The translations under genes were made by a program, and so were the position numbers. From positions 1,510,451-1,574,450 of the forward strand of contig JALMQS010000225.1 in NCBI GenBank assembly GCA_024734495.1: DNA of 64,000 nucleotides, written 5' to 3'. This DNA is from Forficula auricularia. Taxonomy: Eukaryota; Arthropoda; Insecta; Dermaptera; Forficulidae. Positions 33,357 to 43,900 of this stretch are shown here, one piece after another; position 1 is the first letter of the stretch, and the number at the start of each line of letters is the position of its first letter. The notes beneath the pieces were generated by a model that saw only the letters and a list, made by a program, of their open reading frames with translations, did not search any database and had not been told where the DNA came from.

Positions 33357-33779
33357 ATTCGCCAACCCTCTTATTAAATTCAAATGTGCAATTTTATGTT
33401 AGGTCAACAAAATGGCTAAGTTCCTTCAGACCATATTTTCCGCGAATCTAGGAATCCAAAAATTCAATGGACCTATCCGTAACTTTATGGCCATAGAAAA
33501 ACCAATTATTTCTCCTAAAAATTTCAATCAATCATCTTAAAAAAATATTGTAATTTTAAAATATTGAATTACATTAATTATATTTTTATTATAAATACCA
33601 ATAAAAATAATATTTTGTTTATTTTGTGCTCATTTTACAAATCGAATATTATTTTTTATTATGGTTGAGGAAAGAAAATACAATTTATTATATTTGCCCC
33701 AAGATGCAATTTATCGGTGAAGTTTTTGTTCATTTGTAATAAAACATCTCAGGTCTCTCCATCAATAAATAAATCCATG
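33357..33779. other. AT-rich sequence, no gene seen
   Basis: No feature recognised. Confidence 0.5.
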
Positions 33780-34080
33780 AAGCATGAAGCGCGCTTGCCA
33801 TCCATTACGAGTAATTGGATTACTTCTCCTCGGGGCAATTAATCCCGTCCAAATTTATGGCAACTCTTTTTTAATTTCAACCGAGATGTACAGACACCAA
33901 AGTGAATTGCATCGATTTTTTCTATTTATTTATTTCAAAAATATATTATTCCATTTTTTAAGATGGACTAGAAACTGTCCATCTTGGTTTAATTTTTAAT
34001 ATTTTTCGTCTTATCTCCCCGCGATATTATAAATGGCTGCCGCTCCGGCCTATTTCCCTTCGAAATCAATTATTATTTTT
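33780..34080. other. GC-richer island with TAAT-type words
   Basis: Somewhat GC-richer and unique here. Holds GAGTAATTGGATTAC and GGCAATTAATCCCG, words of the kind bound by homeodomain proteins, and an inverted GATGGACTAGAAACTGTCCATC (33962-33983) that could form a hairpin. Regulatory role is a guess. Confidence 0.3.
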
Positions 34081-35157
34081 TTATCTCCATTTATTAAGCT
34101 TAAACGTTTCAAATTAATTGCTATTTAATAGATCTAGATCTAGATTTACGGCCTGAATTATTTTAGAAACCCTTTTAGACCTTTATCAGAATGTGAGACA
34201 CACCGAAAAACCCATAAAGTAGATTGATCAAAATCATCAGGTTTGGTTTTATTTTTAGACTATCGAAAGTGAATAAAAACAATGATAGGGGTTGATTAAA
34301 ATTCATAAAAATAGCATGCATTGGCAATTTATTATTTTAATTGATTTTCAATTGATTTTACTTTTATATTTTATATAGAGGAATGTTTAAGAGAATATAT
34401 TATACATATAGGGATATTTTAGACAATTGAAGGTGAATAAAGAGGAAAAAGTAAAGATAGGGGTAAGTAATAAAAATTGATAAAAAAATCTATGAATTTT
34501 CATTAAATTGATTTCCAATCGTTTTTATATAATTAGTTTAAAATATTTATAAAAAAAAAAAATAAGGCTTGTACTCCCAGATCTTGAAGGTTTGAAGATT
34601 TTAAGTATTGAAAAATACGGGAGAGAGTTTCAGTTCCTTGAAGTGATAGGGAAAAACAAAAAGCGGATGAAATAGTTCCGCACTTTTGAAATTAGAAATT
34701 TTATTAAATTTGGAATTTGAAAAATCAATCAAATTGTGCTTAGTTAGCATCATATATTCTGAATTTTTAGTTTAAATATAATATTGGTGTTTGTAAATTC
34801 TATTTTTGAAATTCCGTTTAGTTTGACATTTTCTGCCTTATTAGAGACTATAATTTATACTATATTCTATTAAAAAATAATAATAATAATAATTCCTTTT
34901 CTTTGTATGTTTACCATACCTATCTTTTCCAAACATTCACATATTCGTGACAAAAATGAAATTTTATAGTCATGAACGGGATTCGCTTAAGTGACAAGTT
35001 TATTAATAGCATATGGAGTATTGAATAAAAATTCATATTTTTGCGTTTAATGTGAAATAAAGATAAAATAGTGTCGAGGGTAGAATGTTATATATCGTAA
35101 AATTAAAAGTTTATTACATTATTTTGTACTTTTTAGTGCATTACTGACAAAAGCGTG

Positions 35158-35189
<32 letters not shown>

Positions 35190-36538
35190 TATAATTCATT
35201 TCTAATTAAGGTACGTATTTTGATGTCACTGCAGCCCGAAATCAGCCTGGTGAGGCTACTCAATGTCAACCTCTCTCCAGTAAAGATACGAGTAAATAAA
35301 TATTATATGTAATATTCATTTACTATGAGTAAAGGATTCTTGGTCACTTGTTTCACATTAAAATTAAAAAAATTAAAAGATGTAAATTTTCTTTCCTCCA
35401 CTAGGTGAGCTTCTTATTTATATAAAAAATTGGCTGACTACTGCGTCACCTAGTCCCTGGCGGGAAGCGTCTTGTTCATACCACTTTAATAATTAAAATT
35501 TAAATGATAATTTTAATAAATAATTTAATAAATAATTTTAAAATGATACTGTAAGTATTGAAAGAAAGAATGTGCTAAAGGAAATTTATTCAACAATAAG
35601 GAACAATAAGAAAAGATTTATTTAACACATTGGCTAAGCATGATCACTATCTGACCAATCAGAATCGTTCTAATGATTTAACCCTTTGCCATTGGCTATA
35701 CAGTGTCCAATCAGATCGTTTGGATGATACAAACATATATACATACTTTTCCATTTTATATATATACGTAGATAAATGAATAATTTAAAAACCAAAAAAC
35801 TAAGAAATTACCAACTGTATAATTTTTATTCAATTTTTAATCTTATAACTTAGCAAATGTTTTAGTTTAAAAAGAGAGGAATTTCAGAATAAAAATTATT
35901 TGGAAAATATTTTTATTCAAACGAATTGTATTTAGGTATTCATTTGGATGTGGACTCATTAATTGAAGGTATGAGGGTCATCACAGTCCACAGCGTCATT
36001 TAATCCGCTCAATAAACACTTGAAAATCGCCACTCGATTACGCTTCTCTAAATTATTTTCCCATTTTCAATAAAAAAAAAAAATATTTAATCTATAAATT
36101 TTCATTTAGAAAAACAATTTCGAATAAATTACAATTAAAAACGAATTTATAGAGAGGAGAGAATGGAACGGCATAAATATAGAAAAGACCCCATTGGATT
36201 TATTCACGATGAATGCAATTCTTTTCATTTCCTCGCTTCCAAATAGAAAATTTATTATTATTATTATTATTTATTTATTAAAAATAATGAATTTTTGATG
36301 TAGGCGTCATTTATTTGTACTGATCATATTCAATACATCACAAATAAAATTATTCTCAAATTCGAAATAAATTTTAAGTTTATTCGATCTTTAATGGACC
36401 ATCATAATAATCAATACGATTAATGATATGTTTAATCAATAGTTGTAGTCAGACGAAATTTAAAATTCCCTTGTTGACTGCAACGTAAACAGTCTAGATT
36501 ACGAATTATAAACATGCATTTTAGACGTAATTTTTACT
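34081..36538. other. AT-rich sequence with small repeats
   Basis: No gene. 34245-34320 and 34420-34490 are diverged direct copies (GAAAGTGAATAAAAACAATG; GAAGGTGAATAAAGAGGAAA). 34555-34665 (GGGAGAGAGTTTCAGTTCC) resembles 63900-63960 (GGGAGCGAGTTCCAGTCTC). A T run of about 27 lies at 35157-35185, and TTATTACATTATTTTGTACT at 35112 belongs to the MITE family at 5826. (TTA)n at 36254-36272. Confidence 0.5.
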
Positions 36539-36636
36539 CTCATCATCATCATTGAGTTTACAGTCCTAAGACTGGTTTGATGCAACAATCCGTCTCCACT
36601 CGACTCTGGCCCCCTCCAGCTGTTTGACCTTTCTTA

Positions 36637-36833
36637 GGGCCGGTTGTATGTCGCAAAGTAAATGCTTTTTACCACTAACCAAGGGTAGATGTTAAATGGA
36701 GGGGCTGGGATGGCCAATCAGATGACAGGAACTTTCAGTGCCTGTCATCTGATTGGCCATCCCAGTCCTTCCATTTACCATCTACCCTGTATTAGTGGAA
36801 AAAAGCATTTACTTTGCGACATACAACAGGCCC
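36637..36833. mobile_element. Palindromic MITE, GGGCCnGTTGTATGTCG ends
   Basis: GGGCCGGTTGTATGTCGCAA pairs with TTGCGACATACAACAGGCCC; pairing continues to the centre through GGATGGCCAATCAGATGACA and its inverse. 197 bp. Flanks are TTA and TAA. Ends and size suit PIF/Harbinger-type MITEs. It interrupts the LINE coding end. A related MITE is at 41416-41633. Confidence 0.85.
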
Positions 36834-36836
36834 TAA

Positions 36837-37248
36837 ATGTCTGGCATCCCATATCCCCAATTATTTGGTTGAAATATTCTAATCTGGGCCTTCCCCTTTT
36901 CTTTCCCACCTCCCCCTTCAAGATATCCCTAAGCAGTTCCCCATGTCTCAGTGTGTGCCCCATCATCTGACCTCTTCTCTTCTTCAGACTCTTCCACAAG
37001 GTTCTTCTTTCTCCGATTTTTCCAAGAACTTCTTCATTTCTAATTTTATCCATCCATTTGATATTCATCATTCTTCTGTAGCACCACATTTCGAAAGCCT
37101 CTAATCTCTTTCTCTCCGCTTCTCTAATTGTCCAGGTTTCACACCCGTACATGGCTATGCTCCATACATATGTCTTCAATAGCAACTTCTTATTTTCTAA
37201 GCTGATTGAGGAGGAGCATAGTAGTTTTTGTTTTGAATTAAACCCCAT
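36837..37248 (-). pseudogene. LINE reverse transcriptase C-terminal region
   Basis: The frame from MGFNSKQKLLCSSSISLENK holds LLLKTYVWSIAMYGCETWTI, EAFEMWCYRRMMNIKWMDKI, RRTLWKSLKKRRGQMMGHTL and GKKRGRPRLEY, the conserved region downstream of the RT domain in many non-LTR retrotransposons. Upstream, in shifted frames to about 37460, ENLEGV-EFRYLGSK-like and EIKSRIAQAK sequence shows at least two frameshifts. The final residues of the open frame after GCQTF are encoded by the inserted MITE. No RT catalytic motif (YADD-type) is present, so the copy is dead. Confidence 0.8.
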
Positions 37249-37899
37249 TTTTGCTTGGGCAATTCTTGATTTAATTTCGTTTTCGCTCCTCCCATCCCAT
37301 TATTTTACTTCCTAGATAGCGGAATTCCTTAACTCCTTCTAGGTTTTCTAGGTTAATTTTGATGCATTCCTGTCTCGTTTGTTCTTTTTTTGTACATACT
37401 AGACCTTGGTTTTATTCTTGATTATTTTCATTTTGATTTCTTCTTGGTACTCTAGGTTGCCTATATTTCAAGCAAACATATCTGTTCATTTATAAGAACA
37501 ACAAGCAGAAGTCACATTTTTTTATTTATTCTTTAAACTCTACTACTTATTCTAGAAAAAAGTTTTTTTTAATTTTTCTTTGACTACCTATAATCTCTAC
37601 GAATTTACTTCTCAAATACTAGTTAATAAATTAATTATGAAAGTATTTCTGATTCTTTTTACCCCAATTGTCCTCAGGTAAATTTCACCAAATAGTTTTA
37701 AACTTTGTATTATGTTTATAAAATAAAATGGCCTCTTTTGCAGAAAGGTAGTATAGAGAAGCAAAAATATGTATAAACTTATATTTTCTAATTTTAATAA
37801 TTTTTAAGGATTTAGGTGTCGGTTCTAGGTGAAACATTATAAGTAAATTATGAGGAGAATTTTCTAAGTTAGGTTTCACAAAAGGAAATATTAAAACAA

Positions 37900-38994
37900 A
37901 TGTATGTTTTTTTGAGTTTGATTCACTCGATATATATTTATATGGCCCATCTAGAATCAATTATTCTCGATCCCAATAATTCCAATTCCAAAAACATTGT
38001 GATTTGGCGTAGATATGTAGATGATGTTTTTGTTATATGGTCTGGTTCTGAGAGACAATTAACTTTATTTCAAAATAGTTATTTGAATAAACTCCATAAG
38101 AACATTGAATTTACTTCCGAAATTGCTGTTAACAATTCTATTGCTTTCTTGGACCTTCAAATAACTATCTCAAATAATCAACTAGACTACCAAATTTTTA
38201 GAAAGCCTACCTTCACTGATACTATTATTCCCTTTTCATCTAATCACCCAATTAATACTAAATTTTCTGCCTTCTACTCAATGATATATAGGCTCTTGAA
38301 TATACCTATGAATAAATTAAATTTCAATAATGAATTAAATGTTATCTATAATATAGCCTTGAATAATGGATATAACATTTCGATCATTAATCAAATCTAC
38401 AATAGAATAAAACGTAAAATTAATGTTTCCCTCGTACACTCTTTGCAACCCAGTACTGAACCGGTATATAGGAGGATCCCTTTCATCTCAGATCAATTGT
38501 CAAATCCACTATCTTCTATACTTAGATCGTATGGAATTACCCCTGCTTTTTATAATAAAAACACTTTAGGCTCACATTTGATTAACAACAAACTTGATAA
38601 AATTGATAAACTAGAAAAGTCAGGGGTTTACAAATTGGACTGCGATGGATGTGATTTCTTTTATATTGGTCAGACTGGTCGTTCCTTTAAAAAACGTTAT
38701 TCTGAACATGAATATGCTCTTAGAGTCCTTAACAGATCTAACGATATTAATTCAGATTCTACCTCTGCTTTCGCTCTTCATTTACATTCTAAAAATCACA
38801 CTGCTTCTACTTCCAATCCTACCCCAATTCATTTTGAAAGAAGTGGTCCCAGAATTCTTCTTCTAGAATCAACGGAAATTAAATTGGCACTTATGAATAA
38901 ATTCAGTATTCTCAATAATCAATTGGACTTTGACAAAGATGTAATCATTGATTCTAATTTGGCTAAAATTAATAAACTAAAAATTGGCTCCTAA
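37900..38994 (+). CDS. PLE reverse transcriptase (partial) plus GIY-YIG endonuclease
   Basis: A 364-residue frame. It retains only the end of the RT domain: YVDDVF at residues 39-44 (RT motif 5, the catalytic aspartates), then FLDLQITIS and IFRKPTFTDT of the RT6/7 and thumb region. At 242-270 lies the GIY-YIG nuclease: GVY at 242-244, YIG at 255-257, RSFKKRYSEH with the catalytic-type arginine, and paired C248/C251 with downstream His as in the PLE zinc-binding variant; ILLLESTEIKLAL near the C-terminus supplies the family glutamate. RT motifs 1-4 and the N-terminal half are absent, and the first 14 residues are encoded by the inverted arm, so the annotated ATG is not the native start. PLE proteins are normally well over 600 residues, so this copy is probably not autonomous, though the nuclease part is open and well preserved. 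Confidence 0.9.
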   Translation: MYVFLSLIHSIYIYMAHLESIILDPNNSNSKNIVIWRRYVDDVFVIWSGSERQLTLFQNSYLNKLHKNIEFTSEIAVNNSIAFLDLQITISNNQLDYQIFRKPTFTDTIIPFSSNHPINTKFSAFYSMIYRLLNIPMNKLNFNNELNVIYNIALNNGYNISIINQIYNRIKRKINVSLVHSLQPSTEPVYRRIPFISDQLSNPLSSILRSYGITPAFYNKNTLGSHLINNKLDKIDKLEKSGVYKLDCDGCDFFYIGQTGRSFKKRYSEHEYALRVLNRSNDINSDSTSAFALHLHSKNHTASTSNPTPIHFERSGPRILLLESTEIKLALMNKFSILNNQLDFDKDVIIDSNLAKINKLKIGS

Positions 38995-39200
38995 ATTCGA
39001 TTACATATTTGGTGTTTGTAATTTGTTTTTTGTTTTTAATTTGATTTTGTTTGTAATTTTGTTTTTAATTTTAATTTTTTTAATAACATTTTGTTTATAT
39101 TAAAAAAAAATATAAAAAAAAAAAAAAAAATTCTGAACGTACTCTTCTTTCTCAAAATTTTTACCTGTTGAATGTTTTTACAAATTTGTATTCAGTTTTC

Positions 39201-39257
39201 ATTTGAACTCCTGATGATGGGCTAATAACCCGAAATATATATCGAGTGAATCAAACT
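39201..39257 (+). ncRNA. Type I hammerhead ribozyme of the PLE
   Basis: CTGATGA at 39211-39217, stem II GGG/CCC around CTAATAA, GAAA at 39232-39235, a very short AU-rich stem III, and the cleavage triplet ATC ending at 39243. Outer stem I pairs ACTC with GAGT and, after an internal loop, TTTGA with TCAAA. All invariant core bases are present. PLEs of many animals carry hammerheads of this minimal type in their terminal repeats, which supports the call. Short stem III predicts weak activity as a monomer. Confidence 0.75.
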
Positions 39258-39332
39258 CAAAAAAACATACATTTGTTTTAATATTTCCTTTTGTAAAACC
39301 TAACCTAGAAAATTCTCCTCATAAGTTACTTA

Positions 39333-40035
39333 TATTTTCTAAATCAAAGATTTAAACTTTATATTGTTGGGATTTCTATAACGTATTTATTTGTCAAACC
39401 TTCCTCACTATAAATTACACTATTTTTAAAATTTTTTCCATATATTTTCTATGAATTCTTTATTAAGTATGAAATATAATAATAATAATACATACCTATT
39501 GGATTAAAATTTTATTTTTTTGGAAAATATTTCAATATTATAAAAATTTCTATTTTTGAAGAAAAATTTAAAGAAACAATTTTCGTTTTCACAAAAATAA
39601 ATAAACAAACAAAAAAATGGTAGTGAAACTCAATTAAGACTTACCGAGGGTTCCATAGTTATACTTCTTCTCTAAACTAATTATTTTAGAGCTATTAAAA
39701 ATAATTTAATATTCGTTATATTATTTAAACATTAGTGATGTAAATATATATCACATTTTTGAATATATTTTATTTTTTATATAATTAAATTAAAAAAAAT
39801 ATATATATAATAAATTATGAACATTTTTTTTTTATTTTTATAACAATCAATATCTTCAAGTATTTTTCATAAATATAAAGACAAATATTCTAGTATTAAC
39901 TTATTTAATAAAACTTTCTGAAAATATAAATATTTCAGTAAAAAAGACTGTTCACATTGTATTATAATTTCTCAATGAATATTTATTCAAAATAAATACA
40001 AAATTTTAATATTCGCGTTTCTAGAAAATTTAAAA
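39333..40035. other. AT-rich sequence, no gene seen
   Basis: No feature recognised. Confidence 0.5.
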
Positions 40036-40096
40036 AATTTAAAACTAGCATCCGGGCCGCACATTCGCGGGCCGCCAATTGCCGACCCCTACTCTA
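40036..40096 (-). mobile_element. hAT-like terminus
   Basis: Minus strand: GTAGGGGTCGGCAATTGGCG then GCCCGCGAATGTGCGGCCCG, the style of hAT ends reading CAG-nGGGTCGGCAA. The opposite end was not found. Confidence 0.45.
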
Positions 40097-40311
40097 TTGT
40101 CTAGTATACCTAAGGCAAAGTGAAGTATTGAATGTGTTAGAATTTTTTTTTGCTTATTTCATGGTTAGAAATATCTAAAACGTGGAGAAAAATCATTTTC
40201 GAGAAAGATGTTTATGTCTGTATGTGTGTCTGTCTGGATTCCCACACATAATACATATTTACGATAATTCAAGAACGTAAATAAATTTCATCAATAAAAT
40301 ATATACCTATC

Positions 40312-41352
40312 TATGGGGGTTGGTGACTTTTCAACCAGAGGATGCTTTCAAAAAAGTACCCTTCATGTTTTGAAAATTTCATCGAATACGGAATCATTTT
40401 CGTTATTTTTAAGATTTAAAATTAGATTTTTTAAAAATATATTTTGGGACCTTAACCCCAAACGAATACTGCTTTGTGTGAGTGAGGGTAGGAGTCAGAA
40501 ATTAATTCTTTTGGGACTTAAACTCTACAGTTCCTCAGATGGAAATCGATCATCTTCCACAACGAATCATAATAGTAAGAAAATCATAAATTTCTCGTAA
40601 TTCTATTGCTATAAGCAAGCTATTACTTGTCTATCGCACTCTTAGTTATTTCCTATTTTATATATTTAGAAATGGATTATTCCAGAAATACTCGAATCAT
40701 CTTTATTTATTCCTTTTTTTTATTATTTCTATTTTAATGGTTCCTTAGCGAGAACAATTTTTATTCGACCAAAACTCGTCTGAACTTATCTATGATTTGC
40801 TTGAACTGAAAGTTATACCAGGCAGGGACTTGAAACATTCTATCAGCACCCTTTTCGGAAAAATCATTCATTTTAATTGCCACTTGAAACTATGCAACCG
40901 TGTTATTTCATTTCAAGAACCAATATACTTTTTAAAACAAAACATGTTTTTTTTTTTATAGAAATATTTGAAATAACGGACAATTTAAAGATCGTCCTGA
41001 AATGAGTGGATCAAAGTCCATAAAAAGAAGATAATTTAGACTAGCTTTTTATTCATAAACTGACGTTTCGGAGGCTTATTCCCTCCTTCTTCAGGGTCTA
41101 TAATCAATTAAAATGGGATTTGACCATCACATTTTTTTAATACAATTAATACATAAAATATACTTTTTTTTTAATCAACTGCCTCATCAATATCCACTTA
41201 ATTCATTTATCAATTCGTCTCCAAAAATTACTTCAATCTTATTAAATCCTCCTGGAATTTTGAAGTCGATCGTATATATTTATGAAAATACCTACTCTAA
41301 ATATTTGAAATTTTATGGATGCGCCGCATCCACAGCATCCATGGACCGCACG
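40312..41352 (+). mobile_element. Larger copy of CAGTGGC hAT-like family
   Basis: Left end GGTGACTTTTCAACCAGAGG (40321-40340) and right end GATGCGCCGCATCCACAGCA (41318-41337), GGACCGCACG match, in inverse order, both ends of the short element at 58755-58998. The TIR tips themselves are worn. A hammerhead-like repeat unit is embedded at 41000-41100. The frame at 40313-40600 has no domain. Confidence 0.6.
41000..41105 (-). repeat. Repeat unit with hammerhead-like core
   Basis: On the minus strand CTGAAGA (41094-41088), stem II GGAGG/CCTCC, GAAAC (41069-41065), GTC (41064-41062). No loop between GAAAC and GTC, and weak stem I. The same unit (CTTTTTATTCATAAACTGAC onward) recurs at 46037-46090 with a damaged core, so it is a repeat family. 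Confidence 0.5.
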
Positions 41353-41415
41353 ATTCTAATACCTATACATATTATATATGTTCCAAACAGAAAACCAATT
41401 AAATTAATTGTCTAA

Positions 41416-41633
41416 AGGCCAGTTGTATGTCGGTTGGTAAAGTAGTTTTAAAAGTTGACAAAGGGCAAAATATTAGAATTCACCTTGTGCCCGGCGGAAT
41501 GGCCAATCAGATGAAAGTGTGAGTCATCTGATTGGCCATCCAACTAGGCACAAGGTGAATTCTAAGATTTTACCCTTTGTCAACTTTTACAAAGACTTTA
41601 CCAACCAACATACAACTGGCCCTTAATAATCTG
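41416..41633. mobile_element. Palindromic MITE, related to 36637-36833
   Basis: AGGCCAGTTGTATGT pairs with ACATACAACTGGCCCT, flanked by TAA on both sides (41413-41415 and 41634-41636), the PIF/Harbinger target. Pairing runs through CACCTTGTGCC to a centre with ATGGCCAATCAGATGA and its inverse. About 218 bp. Confidence 0.85.
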
Positions 41634-41879
41634 CATATCACTGACAAGTTTAAATTTTGTAGCTAAAACCATTCGCTTATTAAACATTTTCAAATCCCTA
41701 AAATTTACGAAAATCTACCTGCTGCTTAATTTGAAAAAGGGGAGAAAATGCAAATAATCGTATTCGTTTGAACAATACGCTCTAAGAATGGATTTTACCG
41801 AAAGTTTTCCTCCCTTCATGATGTGCTGGATAGGAACTCGCAATAAATAAACCCCCATGAGGCATTCAAGCAAAGAGGA

Positions 41880-42130
41880 GTTTATTTGTGGAGAGAGTGC
41901 AAACGGAGATGCTTAAGTGGGAAATCTCTCATGCCGTGTAAGAAGAAAATAATGAGGACAAGCCGAAGATGTAGGCTCCAGGGAGGACAGACATGGCAGA
42001 AGTTATGGGCGCAAGCCGAAGGCGGATCCTCCAAGAGAACCGGCTCTGGAACCATGGAGCTGGAGCTGATGCTGGAGCCGCCTCCGGCCCCGCTCACGGG
42101 ATTTGCACTCCAGCAGGATTATTTAAATGA
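41880..42130. other. GC-richer, apparently unique island
   Basis: Compositionally distinct block with opposing frames (41886-42146 plus, 41882-42097 minus), neither with a recognised domain. Candidate exon or regulatory sequence; undecidable by eye. Confidence 0.3.
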
Positions 42131-42686
42131 AAGTCGATTAAGTTAGTTAAATCGATTATAATAGGGGTTCTTGTTAAAAATCGAGTTATTCATTAAAAAA
42201 AATGAAAATTATTTCGAAAATAAGAACAGCCTTTAATTATGTTCGAACCAGCTCATTCAACTTTACACTTTCATTATAGTCGTTATAATCTCATTCTAAA
42301 CACTTTGGAAAAACATAGAACCAGGTATTTATAAAATAAATTATAATCTTAAAAAATTGGATATTTATATATATCAGCTGTGGAAATCGCCTCCGGATAG
42401 TTGGCGGTTCGGTGAGAAACCGTTCAAAATTTGAGGGATCCTCTTTAGTTGAATATTTTATTTATAGAAATAATAAGACAAAAATTAAAAATTAGTTAAA
42501 AATTGAATGGTGTATGAAATGATGAATGAAAGTAAAAAAAATCTTATTAATGAATAATTTTTAAGGGTACAAAACTACAGCTAATAATTGCTTTCTAATA
42601 AAGTCAACATGGTTCGTAAAAAGTCCGAGTTTCAATAAAACAAATTCTTATTAATTTTACTCAATAAAATGATTATACCTATATAA
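42131..42686. other. AT-rich sequence, no gene seen
   Basis: No feature recognised. Confidence 0.5.
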
Positions 42687-43617
42687 CAGGGGTGGCCACA
42701 ACGTGGCTCGCGAGCCGTATGCGGCTCTTCAGCCAATCTCGTGCGACTCTTGAACCCTCTTGAATAATACTGATTTTAAAAAGTATAATAATTAAATTAA
42801 AAAAATAATAATACGAAAATTATTATTTTTTTTTTTTTTATGACCAGCCCACGTTGTCCACGCACCAGTTTCTTGTTGACTTGGCAACTGGCAACACTTA
42901 TTGCAAGCCACCCTGATGTTCAGGTGGAAACAGAAGATTATTTGTGCAAAATATCTAGTCTTGCTGAAAAAATAAATGACAGATTTAATTATTTGAGAAC
43001 ACTTAAACCACCTTCATTTTCATTCTTGGAAAATCCTTTTGTTGTTGATGTAGTGGGGGATGGTTGTCCTGTTTCATCACCAATTACAAAGGATACAGCA
43101 GCTGTAGTTGGAGATATACTAGAATTCCAAGAGGATGAAGAACTAAAAGGATTCAAACGAAGTGGCGTTTCGGCCATAGAGTTTTGCAAGAAGGTTCCAG
43201 AAGAAAAATATCCGCTAACAAAAGAGTGTGCTAAGAGACTAATCTCAATATTTGGAGCTACTTATGTGTGTGAATCACTGTACTCAACTCTTAAATTCAT
43301 TAAATATTGATCCGAACAAACTGATGAGAATTTAAGTGAACTCGTGCGAACTGCCCTTACCAATTATCAGCCATATTTCAAACAATTAACAGCCAACAAA
43401 ACACTCGTAAAAGCACTTCTCAAAAGCAAAATGTTATTTCTTTTTTTTATTGAACACTAATGTTTTAAGTAAGTAGAGAAAAAAATAAATGTTACTCGAT
43501 TTATATTTTATGTCTTTTTTTTAATAAACCATTAATTCATCTCCAAACAATGTGGCTCGCATTGAAACAGTTTTATAAATTTGCGACTCCCAAAGTTAAG
43601 GTTAGTGGCCACCCCTG
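42687..43617 (+). mobile_element. hAT element with decayed transposase
   Basis: Ends CAGGGGTGGCCACAACGTGG and, on the minus strand, CAGGGGTGGCCACTAACC. The sub-terminal GGCTCGCGAGCC and GTGGCTCGC words match the second copy at 54771-55774. Flanking octamers CTATATAA and GTATCTAA agree in 6 of 8 positions. About 930 bp, so most of the transposase is missing. Confidence 0.9.
42840..43440 (+). pseudogene. hAT transposase C-terminal fragment
   Basis: The frame is open to 43310 (156 residues) and contains FLLTWQLATLIA near its start, FSFLENPFVVDV, and KYPLTKECAKRLISIFGATY then VCESLYSTLKFIKY. Y-P-x-x-x-x-C-A-x-x-x-x-S-x-F-G-x-T-Y-x-C-E-S-x-x-S-x-x-K-x-x-K is the hAT dimerisation-end signature of GTF2IRD2/ZBED-like transposases. 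After an in-frame TGA at 43308-43310 the same frame goes on with SEQTDENLSELVRTALTNYQ, so the stop is premature. The BED finger and catalytic DDE part are gone; not functional. Confidence 0.85.
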
Positions 43618-43625
43618 GTATCTAA

Positions 43626-43765
43626 GGTGAAAAGGAATTATGTGGAAATATTTTGGAATTCATTAGATAATGCCCCTTCGCCTATTGTCTTCTATTCGAA
43701 AATGAAAGTGGAACTGGAAGTAGGTGTACACGATATTAGGTCACGATTCACCCCTCGAAAAATAA
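43626..43765 (+). mobile_element. Right half of the TIR element at 16737-16909
   Basis: TTTTGGAATTCATTAGATAA, GCCCCTTCGCCTATTGTCTT and GGTGTACACGATATTAGGTC to CACCCCTCG match 16798-16907 closely. The left half is missing. It directly abuts the hAT right end. Confidence 0.65.
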
Positions 43766-43784
43766 ATTTGAAATTTTTTTTAAT

Positions 43785-43900
43785 TTGGCTTTAGTGACAT
43801 CACAATTTTTAAGATCCCCGGGCCCCCCTGTCACATTTTGTTACAAATCTGAGATGCCCCTTTACCTTTTACTGTGTGATTTATGGACGGCCCCTTAGGG
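43785..43900 (-). mobile_element. GGCCGTCCATAAAT-type end
   Basis: Minus strand AGGGGCCGTCCATAAATCAC, then CCCCCTGTCACATTTTG-like words on the plus strand, as at 12600-12692. Confidence 0.55.

Larger units (their letters stand above)
36539..37460 (-). mobile_element. 5'-truncated LINE, split by a MITE
   Basis: Minus strand: degraded RT C-terminal coding (37460 to 36837), then a palindromic MITE (36637-36833), then the rest of the coding end and 3' terminus with LLHQTSLRTVNSMMMM-type coding and a CATCATCATCAT tail (36541-36552). This C-terminal pattern is frequent in insect non-LTR elements. RT catalytic motifs are missing. Confidence 0.8.
37840..39332 (+). mobile_element. Penelope-like element (5'-truncated) with inverted arms
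   Basis: The PLE coding remnant (37900-38994) and its 3' region are bracketed by almost identical 100-bp inverted arms, 37840-37939 and 39233-39332 (GTATGTTTTTTTGAGTTTGA and its inverse, AGGAAATATTAAAACAAATG and its inverse). The inner edge of each arm falls within the GAAA box of the hammerhead at 39201-39257. An A-rich tract at 39101-39130 follows the ORF. Inverted arms of this kind are known for PLE copies, which often insert as partial or inverted pseudo-repeats. Confidence 0.85.

Noticed and set aside
32830..33451. Repeated ORF (68 and 96 codons) as a gene
   Set aside because: Product of the 331-bp tandem duplication of a non-coding repeat.
37685..37960. Minus-strand ORF overlapping the PLE start
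   Set aside because: Shadow frame over the inverted arm; no domain.
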